This document shows, in pieces, positions 54,048 to 63,043 of a stretch of DNA of 64,000 nucleotides (its first letter is position 1; every line of letters begins with the position of its first letter). The notes below the pieces were generated by a model that searched no databases, was not told where the DNA came from, and saw nothing but the letters and a program-made list of their open reading frames with translations. Made by a program: the position numbers and the translations under genes. This DNA comes from Clostridium puniceum (GTDB lineage: Bacteria > Bacillota > Clostridia > Clostridiales > Clostridiaceae): assembly GCF_002006345.1 (NCBI RefSeq), contig NZ_LZZM01000201.1, positions 1 through 64,000 on the forward strand. The letters are read 5' to 3'.

Positions 54048-55739
54048 TTACATTTTTTCTACTACATCTATCCCAAGTAATTCTAAGCCATTTTTAATTA
54101 CTTGTAAGCTTGCTTTTACCAAATTTAATCTAGTGGCTTTTAAATCTTCATCTTCTAAATTTAATACTGAATGTGCATTATAGAATTTATTAAAGCCTTT
54201 TGCTACTTCAATTACATATCTTGTTAATATTGATGGCTCTAATTTATCTAATGCTAATGTTATTGTATTATTAAAATTAGCTATACTCTTAACTAATTCA
54301 AATTCTTCCTTTGAAGATAATTTACTATACTCGGCGGTTCCTGTACAGTCTTTTCCTTTATTTAATATACTATTTCCTCTAGCATATGAATATTGTACAT
54401 ACGGACCTGTTTCCCCATCAAATGATAAAATTTCTTTCCAATCAAAGACAATATCTTTTTCTCTTGAATTTTTAAGATAAGTGAATACTACAGCTCCAAC
54501 ACCAATCTTCTTTGCAACTTCTTCCTTGTTTTCAAGTTCTGGATTCTTCTCATTTATAACTTCCATAGTTTTTTCAACTGCTTCACGAAGTAAATCATCA
54601 AGTAAAACAATTGAACCATTTCTAGTTGAAAGCTTTCTATCTGCAAATTTAACTAATCCAAAACCTACATGAACACAATCCTTTGACCATTCATGCCCGG
54701 CAAGTTCTAACACCTTAAATACTTGCTTAAAATGTAAAGCTTGTGGAGTTCCAACTACATAAATACATTTATGAAAATCATAAGTTTTCTTTCTATACAT
54801 TGCCGCTGCTAAATCTCTTGTTGCATATATAGATGCACCATCAGCCTTAAGTACTATACATGGAGGCATATTATAATCTTCAAGCATTACAACTTGAGCT
54901 CCATTGCTTTCTACAAGAAGTTCTTTTTCTCTTAATTCATCAACAACTACATCCATCTTATCATTATAAAATGCTTCACCAGCTAAAGAATCAAATTTAA
55001 CACCTAAAATATTATAAACTCTTTCAAATTCCTTTAAGCTTAATTCTCTAAATCTAGTCCATAAAGCTGTAGCCTTTTCATCACCAGTTTCTAACGCTTT
55101 AAAGTTAGCTCTTGCTTCATCTTCTAAGCTAGGATCTTTTTCTGCTTCCTCATGAAATTTAACATATATTCTAAGTAATTCATCAATAGGAGCTTTTTCT
55201 AGGGATTCTTCATCTACCCATCTATCATATGCTGATATAAGTTTGCCAAATTGAGTTCCCCAATCTCCTAAATGATTCAAACCAACAGTATTATAGCCTT
55301 CTTTTTGAAACATTTTATATAAGGCATTTCCTATAGCTGTAGTAAATAAATGTCCAACATGAAAAGGCTTTGCTATATTAGGTGAAGAATATTCAACACA
55401 AACTGTTTTCCCTTTGCCAACATTTGATGCTCCATAGTTATTTCCAGCTTCTAAAACCTTATTGATTGTATTTTCTGTAAATACACCCTTATCCACAAAA
55501 AAATTAACATATGGTCCAAGATTTTCAATTCTTTCAAATCCCTCTCTAGACATATTACTTTTTAATTCTTCTGCTATCATATTTGGTGCTTTTCTCATAA
55601 CCTTTGATAATTGAAAACATGGAAATGCATAATCACCCATTTCTGGCTTTGGTGGTATTTCAATTAAATTTTCTATAACTTGAATATCCAATTCCACATG
55701 CGCTTTTATAAGTTCTGCAACTTTATTTTTATAATTCAT
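54048..55739 (-). CDS. argS: arginine--tRNA ligase
   Basis: Class I synthetase charging tRNA-Arg. The 563-residue protein has the N-terminal Add-1 domain, catalytic VEYSSPNIAKPFHVGHLFTT with the HIGH-equivalent HVGH (near residue 128), LNHLGDWGTQFGKLI and GLVKFADRKLSTRNGSIV, where KLSTR replaces KMSKS as in many ArgRS, and a C-terminal anticodon-binding DALR domain ending in LLGIDVVEKM. Ribosome site AGAGGAGGATATTT. Regulated by an upstream T-box leader. Confidence 0.96.
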   Translation of the reverse strand: MNYKNKVAELIKAHVELDIQVIENLIEIPPKPEMGDYAFPCFQLSKVMRKAPNMIAEELKSNMSREGFERIENLGPYVNFFVDKGVFTENTINKVLEAGNNYGASNVGKGKTVCVEYSSPNIAKPFHVGHLFTTAIGNALYKMFQKEGYNTVGLNHLGDWGTQFGKLISAYDRWVDEESLEKAPIDELLRIYVKFHEEAEKDPSLEDEARANFKALETGDEKATALWTRFRELSLKEFERVYNILGVKFDSLAGEAFYNDKMDVVVDELREKELLVESNGAQVVMLEDYNMPPCIVLKADGASIYATRDLAAAMYRKKTYDFHKCIYVVGTPQALHFKQVFKVLELAGHEWSKDCVHVGFGLVKFADRKLSTRNGSIVLLDDLLREAVEKTMEVINEKNPELENKEEVAKKIGVGAVVFTYLKNSREKDIVFDWKEILSFDGETGPYVQYSYARGNSILNKGKDCTGTAEYSKLSSKEEFELVKSIANFNNTITLALDKLEPSILTRYVIEVAKGFNKFYNAHSVLNLEDEDLKATRLNLVKASLQVIKNGLELLGIDVVEKM

Positions 55740-55810
55740 AAATATCCTCCTCTTATTTTGTATACAAAATTTTATTAATATTAAATCTTATTGTAAAAAA
55801 TAATTTCATT

Positions 55811-56118
55811 AAAAATAAAAAAATCCCCCTCCTATTAACAAAGAGACGAATTATCCGCGGTACCACTCTAATTGTATTTTATGTAAATAAAATACCCCTT
55901 AACTTTTAACGCAATTTTATTTGCGATCCTCCTTACTCAAAGCTGAAAAATAAATAATTCAACATATAGATATTGACTATTACTTCTTCTTAATTTCAGG
56001 TGATTTCTCCAAGGCTCTTTTCATTATAATTTATCCACAAGGCTTACACCATTTCCCCGCTCGCTTAAGGAATCAATTAAAATACTTTTCCTCTTCTTAG
56101 AATTTTCAATATTAATGA
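55811..56118 (-). promoter_or_regulatory. T-box leader of argS
   Basis: A tRNA-sensing riboregulator. Minus strand: AGAGTGGTACCGCGG (55855-55869) is the antiterminator T-box that pairs with uncharged tRNA NCCA. The Stem I region has GAGGAAAAGTA and AGCGAGCGGGGAAATGGTG. A terminator (ATTCGTCTCTTT with AGGAGGGGGAT, about 55821-55852) ends in a T-tract. Low charging of tRNA-Arg would favour read-through into argS. I could not fix the specifier: AGA occurs twice near the base of Stem I in TTAAGAAGAAGTA, while GAA-ATT-A also fits the loop pattern. Confidence 0.93.
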
Positions 56119-56124
56119 TAATAA

Positions 56125-56153
56125 ATTATACAAATTATATGAAATTTTGTCAA
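56125..56153 (-). promoter_or_regulatory. consensus sigma-A promoter of the argS T-box
   Basis: TTGACA (56148-56153) and TATAAT (56125-56130) at 17-base spacing on the minus strand, both perfect consensus. Confidence 0.9.
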
Positions 56154-56219
56154 CTTATTTTCGTCATATCCATTAAATTTATTACTTAAACAAGTTATAA
56201 TTTTTACGTTTATATTTGA

Positions 56220-56435
56220 GCTAATTCAGTTAAATTTACATTAAGGAATGTTCTTGGTTCTAGTTATTATAAAATAATTGATGAAGCTAAGAGTTATATA
56301 AAATTGGTTCGAGATTTAATACATAATGATAAAATATCAGAAAATAAAATTAACGAAATATTACCTTATGATACAAATATAAGTTTTGAAATTAGACAGC
56401 CACTTAAAGTAAAAAAGAGATTTAAAGAAATATAG
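56220..56435 (+). pseudogene. C-terminal coding remnant divergent to argS
   Basis: An open frame of 71 codons with no usable start, preceded by a TGA. It reads FTLRNVLGSSYYKIIDEAKS, followed by LVRDLIHNDKISENKI and PYDTNISFEIRQPLKVKKRF, and ends at TAG. The composition and absence of stops suggest genuine former coding sequence. The N-terminal part has gone; the argS promoter lies where it would be. I do not recognise the family. Confidence 0.5.
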
Positions 56436-56487
56436 CATAGATAACTTAAAATAGAATAAATTTAAATATTAGCAAAAACATATTAAA

Positions 56488-56516
56488 CGTATACCCAAAT
56501 TTTCTTTGGATATACG
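56488..56516. terminator. hairpin between relic and site-2 protease gene
   Basis: CGTATACCCAAA and TTTGGATATACG pair over 12 bases with one wobble. It follows the minus-strand protease gene; the U-tract is weak. Confidence 0.65.
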
Positions 56517-56538
56517 CCTTATTTAAATTCCAAACACA

Positions 56539-57189
56539 CTAAAATAAATTAACTACCTGAGATGCAAGAGTCATTAACCCTTTTAATATAAAACTAGCTG
56601 GTATTTGAATTATTCTTCCACCAACAAATATAAGTGCTAACATTATCAACATTTGATATTGATAGAATTTTTCTTCATATCTATGAAAAGTATTTGGCTT
56701 TAAATCTCTTAAAAGACTAAATCCATCAAGTCCTGGTATTGGTATTAAATTAAATAAACCTATATTTACATTTACAATAACAGCTAACTGTATCATTGAA
56801 AATAGTACCCCTGCTAGCGACTCTGGCAAAATCCTATATCCAAATCTAGCAAAAAGACCTAATATTACAGCCATAACTATAGCAACCAGAAAATTTGCAA
56901 TTGGTCCTGCCAAACTTACCTTTAAATCATCTTTATAATAGTTTTTATATGCAGATGGATTAGTTTGTACTGGCTTTGCCCATCCAAACCTAAATATTAA
57001 TACTGCTATAAAGCCTATAGGATCAATATGTGAAATTGGATTTAAAGTCAATCTTCCTTGAAATCTCGGTGTTTTATCTCCAAGCTTATCAGCTACATAT
57101 GCATGTGCATATTCATGAAATGTGAATGCAAGAAGCATTCCTGGAATTATTAATATTATATTAAGTATTGTATCTCGTAATGAATCCAT
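56539..57189 (-). CDS. site-2 protease family (M50) membrane metalloprotease
   Basis: A 216-residue intramembrane zinc protease of the Rip/YwhC type. The metal site is FTFHEYAHAYVADKLGDK (HExxH, near residue 24), and the third ligand region is NLIPIPGLDGFSLLRDL (near residue 145). About five helices; no PDZ domain. It may act on a membrane-bound regulator, which cannot be named. Ribosome site AGAGGAGGATAAT. Confidence 0.9.
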   Translation of the reverse strand: MDSLRDTILNIILIIPGMLLAFTFHEYAHAYVADKLGDKTPRFQGRLTLNPISHIDPIGFIAVLIFRFGWAKPVQTNPSAYKNYYKDDLKVSLAGPIANFLVAIVMAVILGLFARFGYRILPESLAGVLFSMIQLAVIVNVNIGLFNLIPIPGLDGFSLLRDLKPNTFHRYEEKFYQYQMLIMLALIFVGGRIIQIPASFILKGLMTLASQVVNLF

Positions 57190-57264
57190 ATTATCCTCCT
57201 CTTTGTTATGTATATGTCTTGTATTATAACATATTTCCTATATACTCATACAGAGTTTTATATA

Positions 57265-57309
57265 AATAAAGAGTATTCAACCAAATTTAAAGATTGAATA
57301 CTCTTTATT
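57265..57309 (-). terminator. terminator of the 344-residue surface protein
   Basis: AATAAAGAGTATTCAA and TTGAATACTCTTTATT form a perfect 16-bp stem that ends in ATTTATAT on the minus strand. Confidence 0.88.
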
Positions 57310-57314
57310 AACTT

Positions 57315-58349
57315 TTATTTTTCTTTTAAGCTCTTATAACTTAATTTTCCTTCTGTATCCTTTACTGCAATAAAATCTTCTTTTATTTGAACTAGCTTAC
57401 CTTCATATGCCAGTTCTTTACCTGTAGTTAAGTTTTTTACACTACCTTTAAGATTATCATTGATTAATATTTCACTTTCATTACTAAAGTATAAATCATC
57501 ATTATTTACAACTGAATCAAGAGTTATCTTCTTCCATGTTGACGTATCTTCCTCTACCTTACCATAAGTTACACTTGTTATTTTATCTCCATTAAGTTCA
57601 CCCATATATAAAACGTCATTTTTATCAATTCCAAGAAGCGTTAATTTCTTATTAGAGTTAAATCCAAGCTGCTTACTAGGGTTAGTAACATAGAACTTGC
57701 CATTTATCTTATCTTCATATATTAATCTATCTGCATGTGGAATAACCTGCATATTACCTAAAATTAAGGTCTTTAGAGTTACTTCTTTCATATCATTATT
57801 TCTGTCTATTCTATAAACTATATTTTTTGATCCACCTTTGTCTATATCTATATAATATACTCCTGTAAATATTGATGCACTTATTTTTTTAACTGTCATA
57901 TTTTCTTGATATGAACAAATTTCTTTAACAATAGTTTCTGTAGAATTTTTTGCATTATATGTTATTATTTGAATTTTATTTTTGCCATCCTTTTTAACCT
58001 TTTCTGCTATTACTAATATCTCTCTATCTTGAAGCCAATCATAATAAAGAATAGTTCCATCATTTTCTGTTTTAACCTGATTACTTGTTCCAGTTTTAGA
58101 ATCTTGCAAAAATAAACTATCATTTTCCTTGTAAATTAAGTATTTACCATTATATGATATACTGACATCTTTTGCTGTACTTGAAATATTTGCCTTAATA
58201 TCCTTCGTAGTATCTTTTTTAACCTCTATTGGTTTACTTGCAAATTCTGATGTATGCTTAAATACAATGTTATTTAAGAAATATAACCCACCAATTTGCA
58301 GTATTATAGATAACATTGCCCATGCAATTATCTTTTTAAACACTTTCAT
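57315..58349 (-). CDS. membrane-anchored beta-propeller-like protein, function unknown
   Basis: A 344-residue protein with an N-terminal signal anchor (KKIIAWAMLSIILQIGGLYF) and an extracytoplasmic remainder. The repeating pattern of short beta strands (SYNGKYLIYKENDSLFLQDS, YYDWLQDREILVIAEKV, DRNNDMKEVTLKTLILGN) suggests a WD40/TolB-like propeller; no enzyme motif is seen. I take the ATG at 58349, seven bases after AGGTGAGG. It is directly downstream of the NAGPA-domain gene (about 20 bases), likely one operon with related roles at the cell surface. Confidence 0.72.
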   Translation of the reverse strand: MKVFKKIIAWAMLSIILQIGGLYFLNNIVFKHTSEFASKPIEVKKDTTKDIKANISSTAKDVSISYNGKYLIYKENDSLFLQDSKTGTSNQVKTENDGTILYYDWLQDREILVIAEKVKKDGKNKIQIITYNAKNSTETIVKEICSYQENMTVKKISASIFTGVYYIDIDKGGSKNIVYRIDRNNDMKEVTLKTLILGNMQVIPHADRLIYEDKINGKFYVTNPSKQLGFNSNKKLTLLGIDKNDVLYMGELNGDKITSVTYGKVEEDTSTWKKITLDSVVNNDDLYFSNESEILINDNLKGSVKNLTTGKELAYEGKLVQIKEDFIAVKDTEGKLSYKSLKEK

Positions 58350-58369
58350 AACCAAACCTCACCTTCTGT

Positions 58370-59413
58370 TTATTTAACAATAATTGCTGTTGCAATAGTT
58401 CTTTCTCCCATACTATTTGATGGCTTATTTATAATTTCTCCATCATAATACATAGTGGTTGATTTACCACCATCTAAATTCATTGCATTAAGGCAACCTA
58501 ATTTAGACATAATTTCTTGTACTTCTTTTACTGTTGCACCTAAACTTCCTAGTTCTCTACCATCTATAACCAAGAAAATTATCGCTCCATCTTTTCTTTG
58601 ACCTATTGCAGTTTTAGGAGCTATTCCAAATCCACCATCTCCACTTATTTGTGTCATTTTCCCATTAATAATCAATGCTGGATAAAAGCTTACAGCTTCT
58701 TGAACACCCTTTTCTTTAAGTTCTGCTACTGAAAAATTTCCTACAAGCATAGTACCATTTTTGGTTATTCCAAGAGAAGTTGTTTTTCCTCCGCCTAAAT
58801 CATCATATACAACTTTTCCTTCATTCATAATAACCCCTGTTGGTAATCCTCCATTCCCAGTCCATTCAGCTGAAGATGACTGATCTACGAATCCACCACC
58901 GTTAATTGCTGCAATTGCACCATTTTTCTCTGCAATTTGAGATGTAATTTCACCTTCAACTTTTAACTTAGAAGTGTAACCAATCTTAACTCTCGTTGGG
59001 TCTTTTATTACCATCCAATAGCCATTATATTTAGAATTCCCATCAAGTTGATTGATTTCTATAGTATCATCTTTAATCTTTGGAATATCAATTTGTGATG
59101 TATCTGTTGTTTCGCTAGTTGTTTCAACAGCGTTTTGACCTTGAATTTTCGCTATTCTTTCATCTGATAAAAACCATTTAGCCAAATATTGATGACTTGC
59201 TGAAGTCATTGCTGCTCCAACATATGTACTTTTTGCCGTTTCAAATGGTCCATATAAAAGTATAAATGGAAATGTACATGCTGTGAAGAGAAGTTCAAAT
59301 GCTAAAAATGCTACTATTGTTTTAGCTGAAAATTTCCTTGATTTTTTCTTCACTTTTTTTACTTTTGTTCTATTCTTTTGATTCATATTTTTACTATTTT
59401 TATTTATTTTCAT
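58370..59413 (-). CDS. phosphodiester glycosidase (NAGPA) domain protein
   Basis: A 347-residue membrane-anchored protein. A basic N-terminus and a single helix (about residues 30-55) precede the extracytoplasmic NAGPA/PF09992 domain: AIAAINGGGFVDQS, LGITKNGTMLVGN, IGQRKDGAIIFLVIDGRE and MNLDGGKSTTMYYDG near residue 314. Family members include exopolysaccharide-related proteins and phosphodiester alpha-GlcNAcase. It probably acts on surface glycopolymers; the substrate is unknown. Ribosome site GAGAGGATAATG. Confidence 0.86.
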   Translation of the reverse strand: MKINKNSKNMNQKNRTKVKKVKKKSRKFSAKTIVAFLAFELLFTACTFPFILLYGPFETAKSTYVGAAMTSASHQYLAKWFLSDERIAKIQGQNAVETTSETTDTSQIDIPKIKDDTIEINQLDGNSKYNGYWMVIKDPTRVKIGYTSKLKVEGEITSQIAEKNGAIAAINGGGFVDQSSSAEWTGNGGLPTGVIMNEGKVVYDDLGGGKTTSLGITKNGTMLVGNFSVAELKEKGVQEAVSFYPALIINGKMTQISGDGGFGIAPKTAIGQRKDGAIIFLVIDGRELGSLGATVKEVQEIMSKLGCLNAMNLDGGKSTTMYYDGEIINKPSNSMGERTIATAIIVK

Positions 59414-59667
59414 TTCATTATCCTCTCCGGAATGTCTTAAATAGACTTGTGTTTTGGTTATACCAAACTTTATTATATATTATTTCGTTTTAAAACGCTA
59501 GGACTAATTTACTTTTGACATAATTAAGCATTTATATATATTTTTTTATCTTATTTTGTCAAATATGAGATAATTATCTTATATATCAGTAGTTTATGGC
59601 ATATACTTCAATTTTCTTTTTTGACTTCCTTAGTTATGATATAATGCATATTAGGAGGGATACATTT

Positions 59668-60642
59668 ATGGAAGATAAAATATTAATTGAATTAAAAAAT
59701 TCTAAAGATTATATTTCTGGAGAAACTTTAAGTTCAAGCTTAAAGGTTTCAAGAGCTGCTATATGGAAGCATATAAAAAACTTAAAATCAAAAGGTTACT
59801 TAATAGATGGGATTTCAAATAAAGGTTATAAATTAATCTCTTCTCCTGATTTAATAAATAAAAGTGAACTCTTATCCTTAATGAAAACATCTATATTAGG
59901 AAGAAATATAATTTATTTTGATAATATAAATTCTACAAATATTAAAGGAAAAGAACTTGCACAAAGAGATATTGAAAATGGCAGTTTAATAATTGCTGAA
60001 AAACAAACTCTAGGAAATGGACGTTTTAGTAGAAAATGGGTTTCTCCAAATGGTGGGCTTTGGTTTTCTTTAGTTTTAAGACCAAATCTTCCTCCAACTG
60101 AAGCACCAAAAATCACTCAAATTGCAGCTGCTTCAATTTATAAAACTTTAAATGATCTTAATATTAACTCAACTATAAAATGGCCTAACGACATACTTAT
60201 AAATGATAAAAAGCTTTGTGGAATATTAGCTGAAATGAAATGTGATATGGATCAAGTACATTATCTAATTTTAGGTATAGGTATAAATGTTAATATTAAT
60301 GAAATGGATTTTGATGAAAGTATAAAATCTACTGCAACTTCATTAAAAATTCAATTTAATAAACAATTTAATAGAAATAAAATACTTGCTACATTTTTAA
60401 ATCATTTTGAGATTTTATACAATAAATTTTTAACTACTCTAGATTTATCTGAAACAATTTCAATTTGCAGAGCTCACTCTAACATTTTTGGAAAGAAAGC
60501 TAAATTAATTACATATAATAATGAGGAAATCGTTACTTGCGTTTCCTTATCTGATGCTGGCGATCTTATTATAAAAGATCACACAGGAAATGAAAAAGCA
60601 GTACTTACTGGTGAAATAAGCTTTAATGGAGTTAATAACTAA
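59668..60642 (+). CDS. birA: biotin--[acetyl-CoA-carboxylase] ligase/biotin repressor
   Basis: Attaches biotin to biotin-dependent carboxylases and represses biotin genes. The 324-residue protein has an N-terminal winged helix (SGETLSSSLKVSRAAIWKHI, residues 14-33) and the ligase domain with GNGRFSRKWVSPNGGLWFS (biotinyl-AMP loop, near residue 113), IKWPNDILINDKKLCGIL (catalytic Lys of KWPND) and a short C-terminal SH3-like domain. I use the ATG preceded by AGGAGGGATACATTT; an in-frame upstream start (59596) would include that site. The loop is GNGRFSRKW instead of the usual GRGRxGRxW, a variant to keep in mind. Confidence 0.94.
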   Translation: MEDKILIELKNSKDYISGETLSSSLKVSRAAIWKHIKNLKSKGYLIDGISNKGYKLISSPDLINKSELLSLMKTSILGRNIIYFDNINSTNIKGKELAQRDIENGSLIIAEKQTLGNGRFSRKWVSPNGGLWFSLVLRPNLPPTEAPKITQIAAASIYKTLNDLNINSTIKWPNDILINDKKLCGILAEMKCDMDQVHYLILGIGINVNINEMDFDESIKSTATSLKIQFNKQFNRNKILATFLNHFEILYNKFLTTLDLSETISICRAHSNIFGKKAKLITYNNEEIVTCVSLSDAGDLIIKDHTGNEKAVLTGEISFNGVNN

Positions 60643-60713
60643 ATTTATTTTCTGAATTTCATTTATTGTTATGACACCATTCATTTTATGGTTGATAGCT
60701 ATCTTTATAATAA

Positions 60714-60765
60714 GAAGGTGTTGTGTAAAAGTAATTTTTGATCCTTTAACCAACACCTTTTATTA
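60714..60765 (+). terminator. terminator of birA
   Basis: AAGGTGTTG and CAACACCTT form a 9-bp stem with a long loop, followed by TTTATTATATTTT. Confidence 0.75.
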
Positions 60766-60805
60766 TATTTTATAGAAAAGTAACTCATTTTCTTTACAAA
60801 ATTAC

Positions 60806-61759
60806 TTACTCATTTATCACTTTTTGAATATGCTCCTTTAATACACTTGCTGATTCTTGTAATCTTCTTAATTCTTCTTCATTCTTCAATTCTGGATTTA
60901 CAATTCTTACAACGCCTGTACTATTAATAATTGTTGGTACTGCTAAATAAACATCATCAATTCCATATTGACCTTCCATTAAGCAAGATATAGTCAAAAT
61001 AGTATTTTCATCTCTTAATATAGCTTCTACTATTCTATTTACTGCTAATGCTACTGCAAAATAAGTTGCATTTTTTCTGCTTATTATTTCATAAGCAGCA
61101 TTTTTAACATCACTTTCTATTACTGCCTTAACTTCATTATCCCATTCTAAATTAAATTTCTTAGCATATTCCTCAAAACTCTCTCCTGCTATACTTGCTG
61201 TACTCCAGCTTACAACTTCACTATCACCATGTTCACCTAAAACATATGCATGAATATTATTATTATTTACATTTAAATATTTACCAATTACATATTTTAG
61301 TCTTGATGTATCCAATACAGTTCCCGAAGCAATAACTCTTTCCTTAGGGAATCCTGATAATTTATATGTGATATATGCTAAAATATCGCATGGATTTGAT
61401 ACAACTAACAAAATTGCATTTGGACTTGCTGCTGCAATTTGTGGTACAAAGCCTTTAAATATTTTATAATTTTTTTCAATTAAATCTAATCTAGTTTCCC
61501 CTTCTTTTTGAGCTGCTCCTGCTGTAATTATAACTATATCTGAATCTTTAGTTTCTTCAATATTGCCTGCATATATGCTAACTGGTTTTACAAAAGATGT
61601 GCCATGAACTAAATCCATAACTTCTCCCATTGCTTTCTCCATATTTATATCAAATAAACATATTTCTGTAGCCACACTACTATTCATTAGAGCATATGCA
61701 GTTGTTGCTCCTACAAAACCTGCACCTATTACAGATATTTTACGTTTTCTTTCTACCAT
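60806..61759 (-). CDS. ldh: L-lactate dehydrogenase
   Basis: Reduces pyruvate to L-lactate with NADH. The 317-residue protein has the Rossmann motif SVIGAGFVGATTAYALM, LVVSNPCDILAYI, the catalytic histidine in YVLGEHGDSEVV (near residue 180) and GQ YGIDDVYLAVPTIINSTG near the C-terminus. Substrate-specificity residues AQKEGETRLDL fit LDH rather than malate dehydrogenase (Gln before the Arg-rich loop). Ribosome site TAGGAGGAAGATAG. Monocistronic, with pflA, rubredoxin and an exonuclease on its right. Confidence 0.95.
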   Translation of the reverse strand: MVERKRKISVIGAGFVGATTAYALMNSSVATEICLFDINMEKAMGEVMDLVHGTSFVKPVSIYAGNIEETKDSDIVIITAGAAQKEGETRLDLIEKNYKIFKGFVPQIAAASPNAILLVVSNPCDILAYITYKLSGFPKERVIASGTVLDTSRLKYVIGKYLNVNNNNIHAYVLGEHGDSEVVSWSTASIAGESFEEYAKKFNLEWDNEVKAVIESDVKNAAYEIISRKNATYFAVALAVNRIVEAILRDENTILTISCLMEGQYGIDDVYLAVPTIINSTGVVRIVNPELKNEEELRRLQESASVLKEHIQKVINE

Positions 61760-62031
61760 TCTATCTTCCTCCTATAGTTTAAATTACTTTTATTCTTTCC
61801 AAATATTTAATTTTTATCCATTGTTAAATTTTTATCATACTTTATTATAACCTATTTTTTCTTTTATGTAAATATTATTAATTAATAATCATTATTATTT
61901 TTAATAAGTAATTTGAATTTTTCTATAAATACTATATAATTAAATTTAGCTACATATTAGTGATATTTGGTGAAATTATAAGCTGGGCTTTTATCTTTAT
62001 ATTGCCCATATACAAATGGAGGTACACTTTA

Positions 62032-62649
62032 ATGAAATTATTATTTTTTGATACAGAAACTACTAGCATAAAACCTGGCAGCATATGTCAATTAAGTTAT
62101 ATAACTGTTGATGCTAGTGTAAAACCTCAGGTAACAACTGGGAAGAATTTCTTCTTTACAGTTGATGAAATGGACCCTTCTGCAGAAGAAATTCATGGTT
62201 TTTCTTTAGAAAAACTTTATGATTTATCTAACGGACAATATTTTGAAGACTTAGTACCTGATTTTTATGATGACTTTGTTAGCTCTGATTTTTTGATAGG
62301 GCATAATGTTAATTTTGATGTTAGATTTTTAAAACATGAGTTAATATCTTTAGATGAAGATTTTAATCCTAAAAATGTTTTTTGTACTATGGCATACTAC
62401 AGAGACATATGCAAAATCAAAAAAGCTAATGGAGAAATCAAAAACCCTAAATTATCTGAAGTAATAGATTGGCTTAATATATCGACTGAAAAAATTGCTG
62501 AAACATCCGAAAAATTATTTGAAGGAAGTGGAAATTATCATGATGCAAGATTTGATACAGCTGCAACTTATTTAACTGTTATAGAAGGGTTAAAGAAAGG
62601 TTATTTCCCTAAAGGTTATTTCACAAATATTCTTAATTCTAAAAAATAA
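62032..62649 (+). CDS. DnaQ-like 3'-5' exonuclease
   Basis: A 205-residue DEDD-type exonuclease. Motifs: LFFDTETTSI (Exo I, near residue 4), LIGHNVNFDVRFLKHEL (Exo II, near residue 85) and NYHDARFDTAATY (Exo III His and Asp, near residue 168). It is stand-alone and related to the DNA polymerase III epsilon subunit; a role in repair or RNA turnover is possible. I start at the ATG with TGGAGGTACACTTT; an in-frame upstream start would add 24 unrelated hydrophobic residues. Confidence 0.88.
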   Translation: MKLLFFDTETTSIKPGSICQLSYITVDASVKPQVTTGKNFFFTVDEMDPSAEEIHGFSLEKLYDLSNGQYFEDLVPDFYDDFVSSDFLIGHNVNFDVRFLKHELISLDEDFNPKNVFCTMAYYRDICKIKKANGEIKNPKLSEVIDWLNISTEKIAETSEKLFEGSGNYHDARFDTAATYLTVIEGLKKGYFPKGYFTNILNSKK

Positions 62650-62791
62650 ATATTTATCTATGGTTACCACCATCATAACTTAATCATATAATATACTATA
62701 ATTAAAAATTTTACTAATTCATATTTCTTTTAACTTTTATAAAACTATAATATAGCTTTTTTCTTTCATATATTGTAAATGGGGTGGTAAA

Positions 62792-62953
62792 ATGAAAAAA
62801 TACATTTGTGAAGTTTGTGGATATATTTATGATCCTGAAATTGGAGATGCTGATGGAGGCATTACTCCTGGTATAGATTTTAATGATTTACCAGATCATT
62901 GGGTTTGTCCTATATGCTCTTTTAACAAGGATAATTTTTCAGTTGAAGATTGA
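62792..62953 (+). CDS. rubredoxin
   Basis: A 53-residue one-iron electron carrier. Two knuckles CEVCGYIYD (residues 6-14) and CPICS (residues 39-43) supply the four Cys ligands; DGGITPGIDFNDLPDHWVCP is typical between them. Length and spacing are canonical. Ribosome site GGGGTGGTAA. In anaerobes rubredoxin donates electrons to oxygen- and peroxide-reducing proteins; its partner is not adjacent. Too short for many ORF callers. Confidence 0.96.
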   Translation: MKKYICEVCGYIYDPEIGDADGGITPGIDFNDLPDHWVCPICSFNKDNFSVED

Positions 62954-62977
62954 TTATATTACATTAGTAATAGTAGC

Positions 62978-63016
62978 CTAAAGAGACTATAAGATTTTTT
63001 CCTATAGTCTTCTTAG
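62978..63016 (+). terminator. terminator of rubredoxin gene
   Basis: AGACTATAAG and CCTATAGTCT pair with one mismatch around a T-rich loop, followed by TCTTAGTTTCT. It may also serve pflA on the other strand. Confidence 0.6.
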
Positions 63017-63043
63017 TTTCTCATATTTAAAATATAAATAAAT

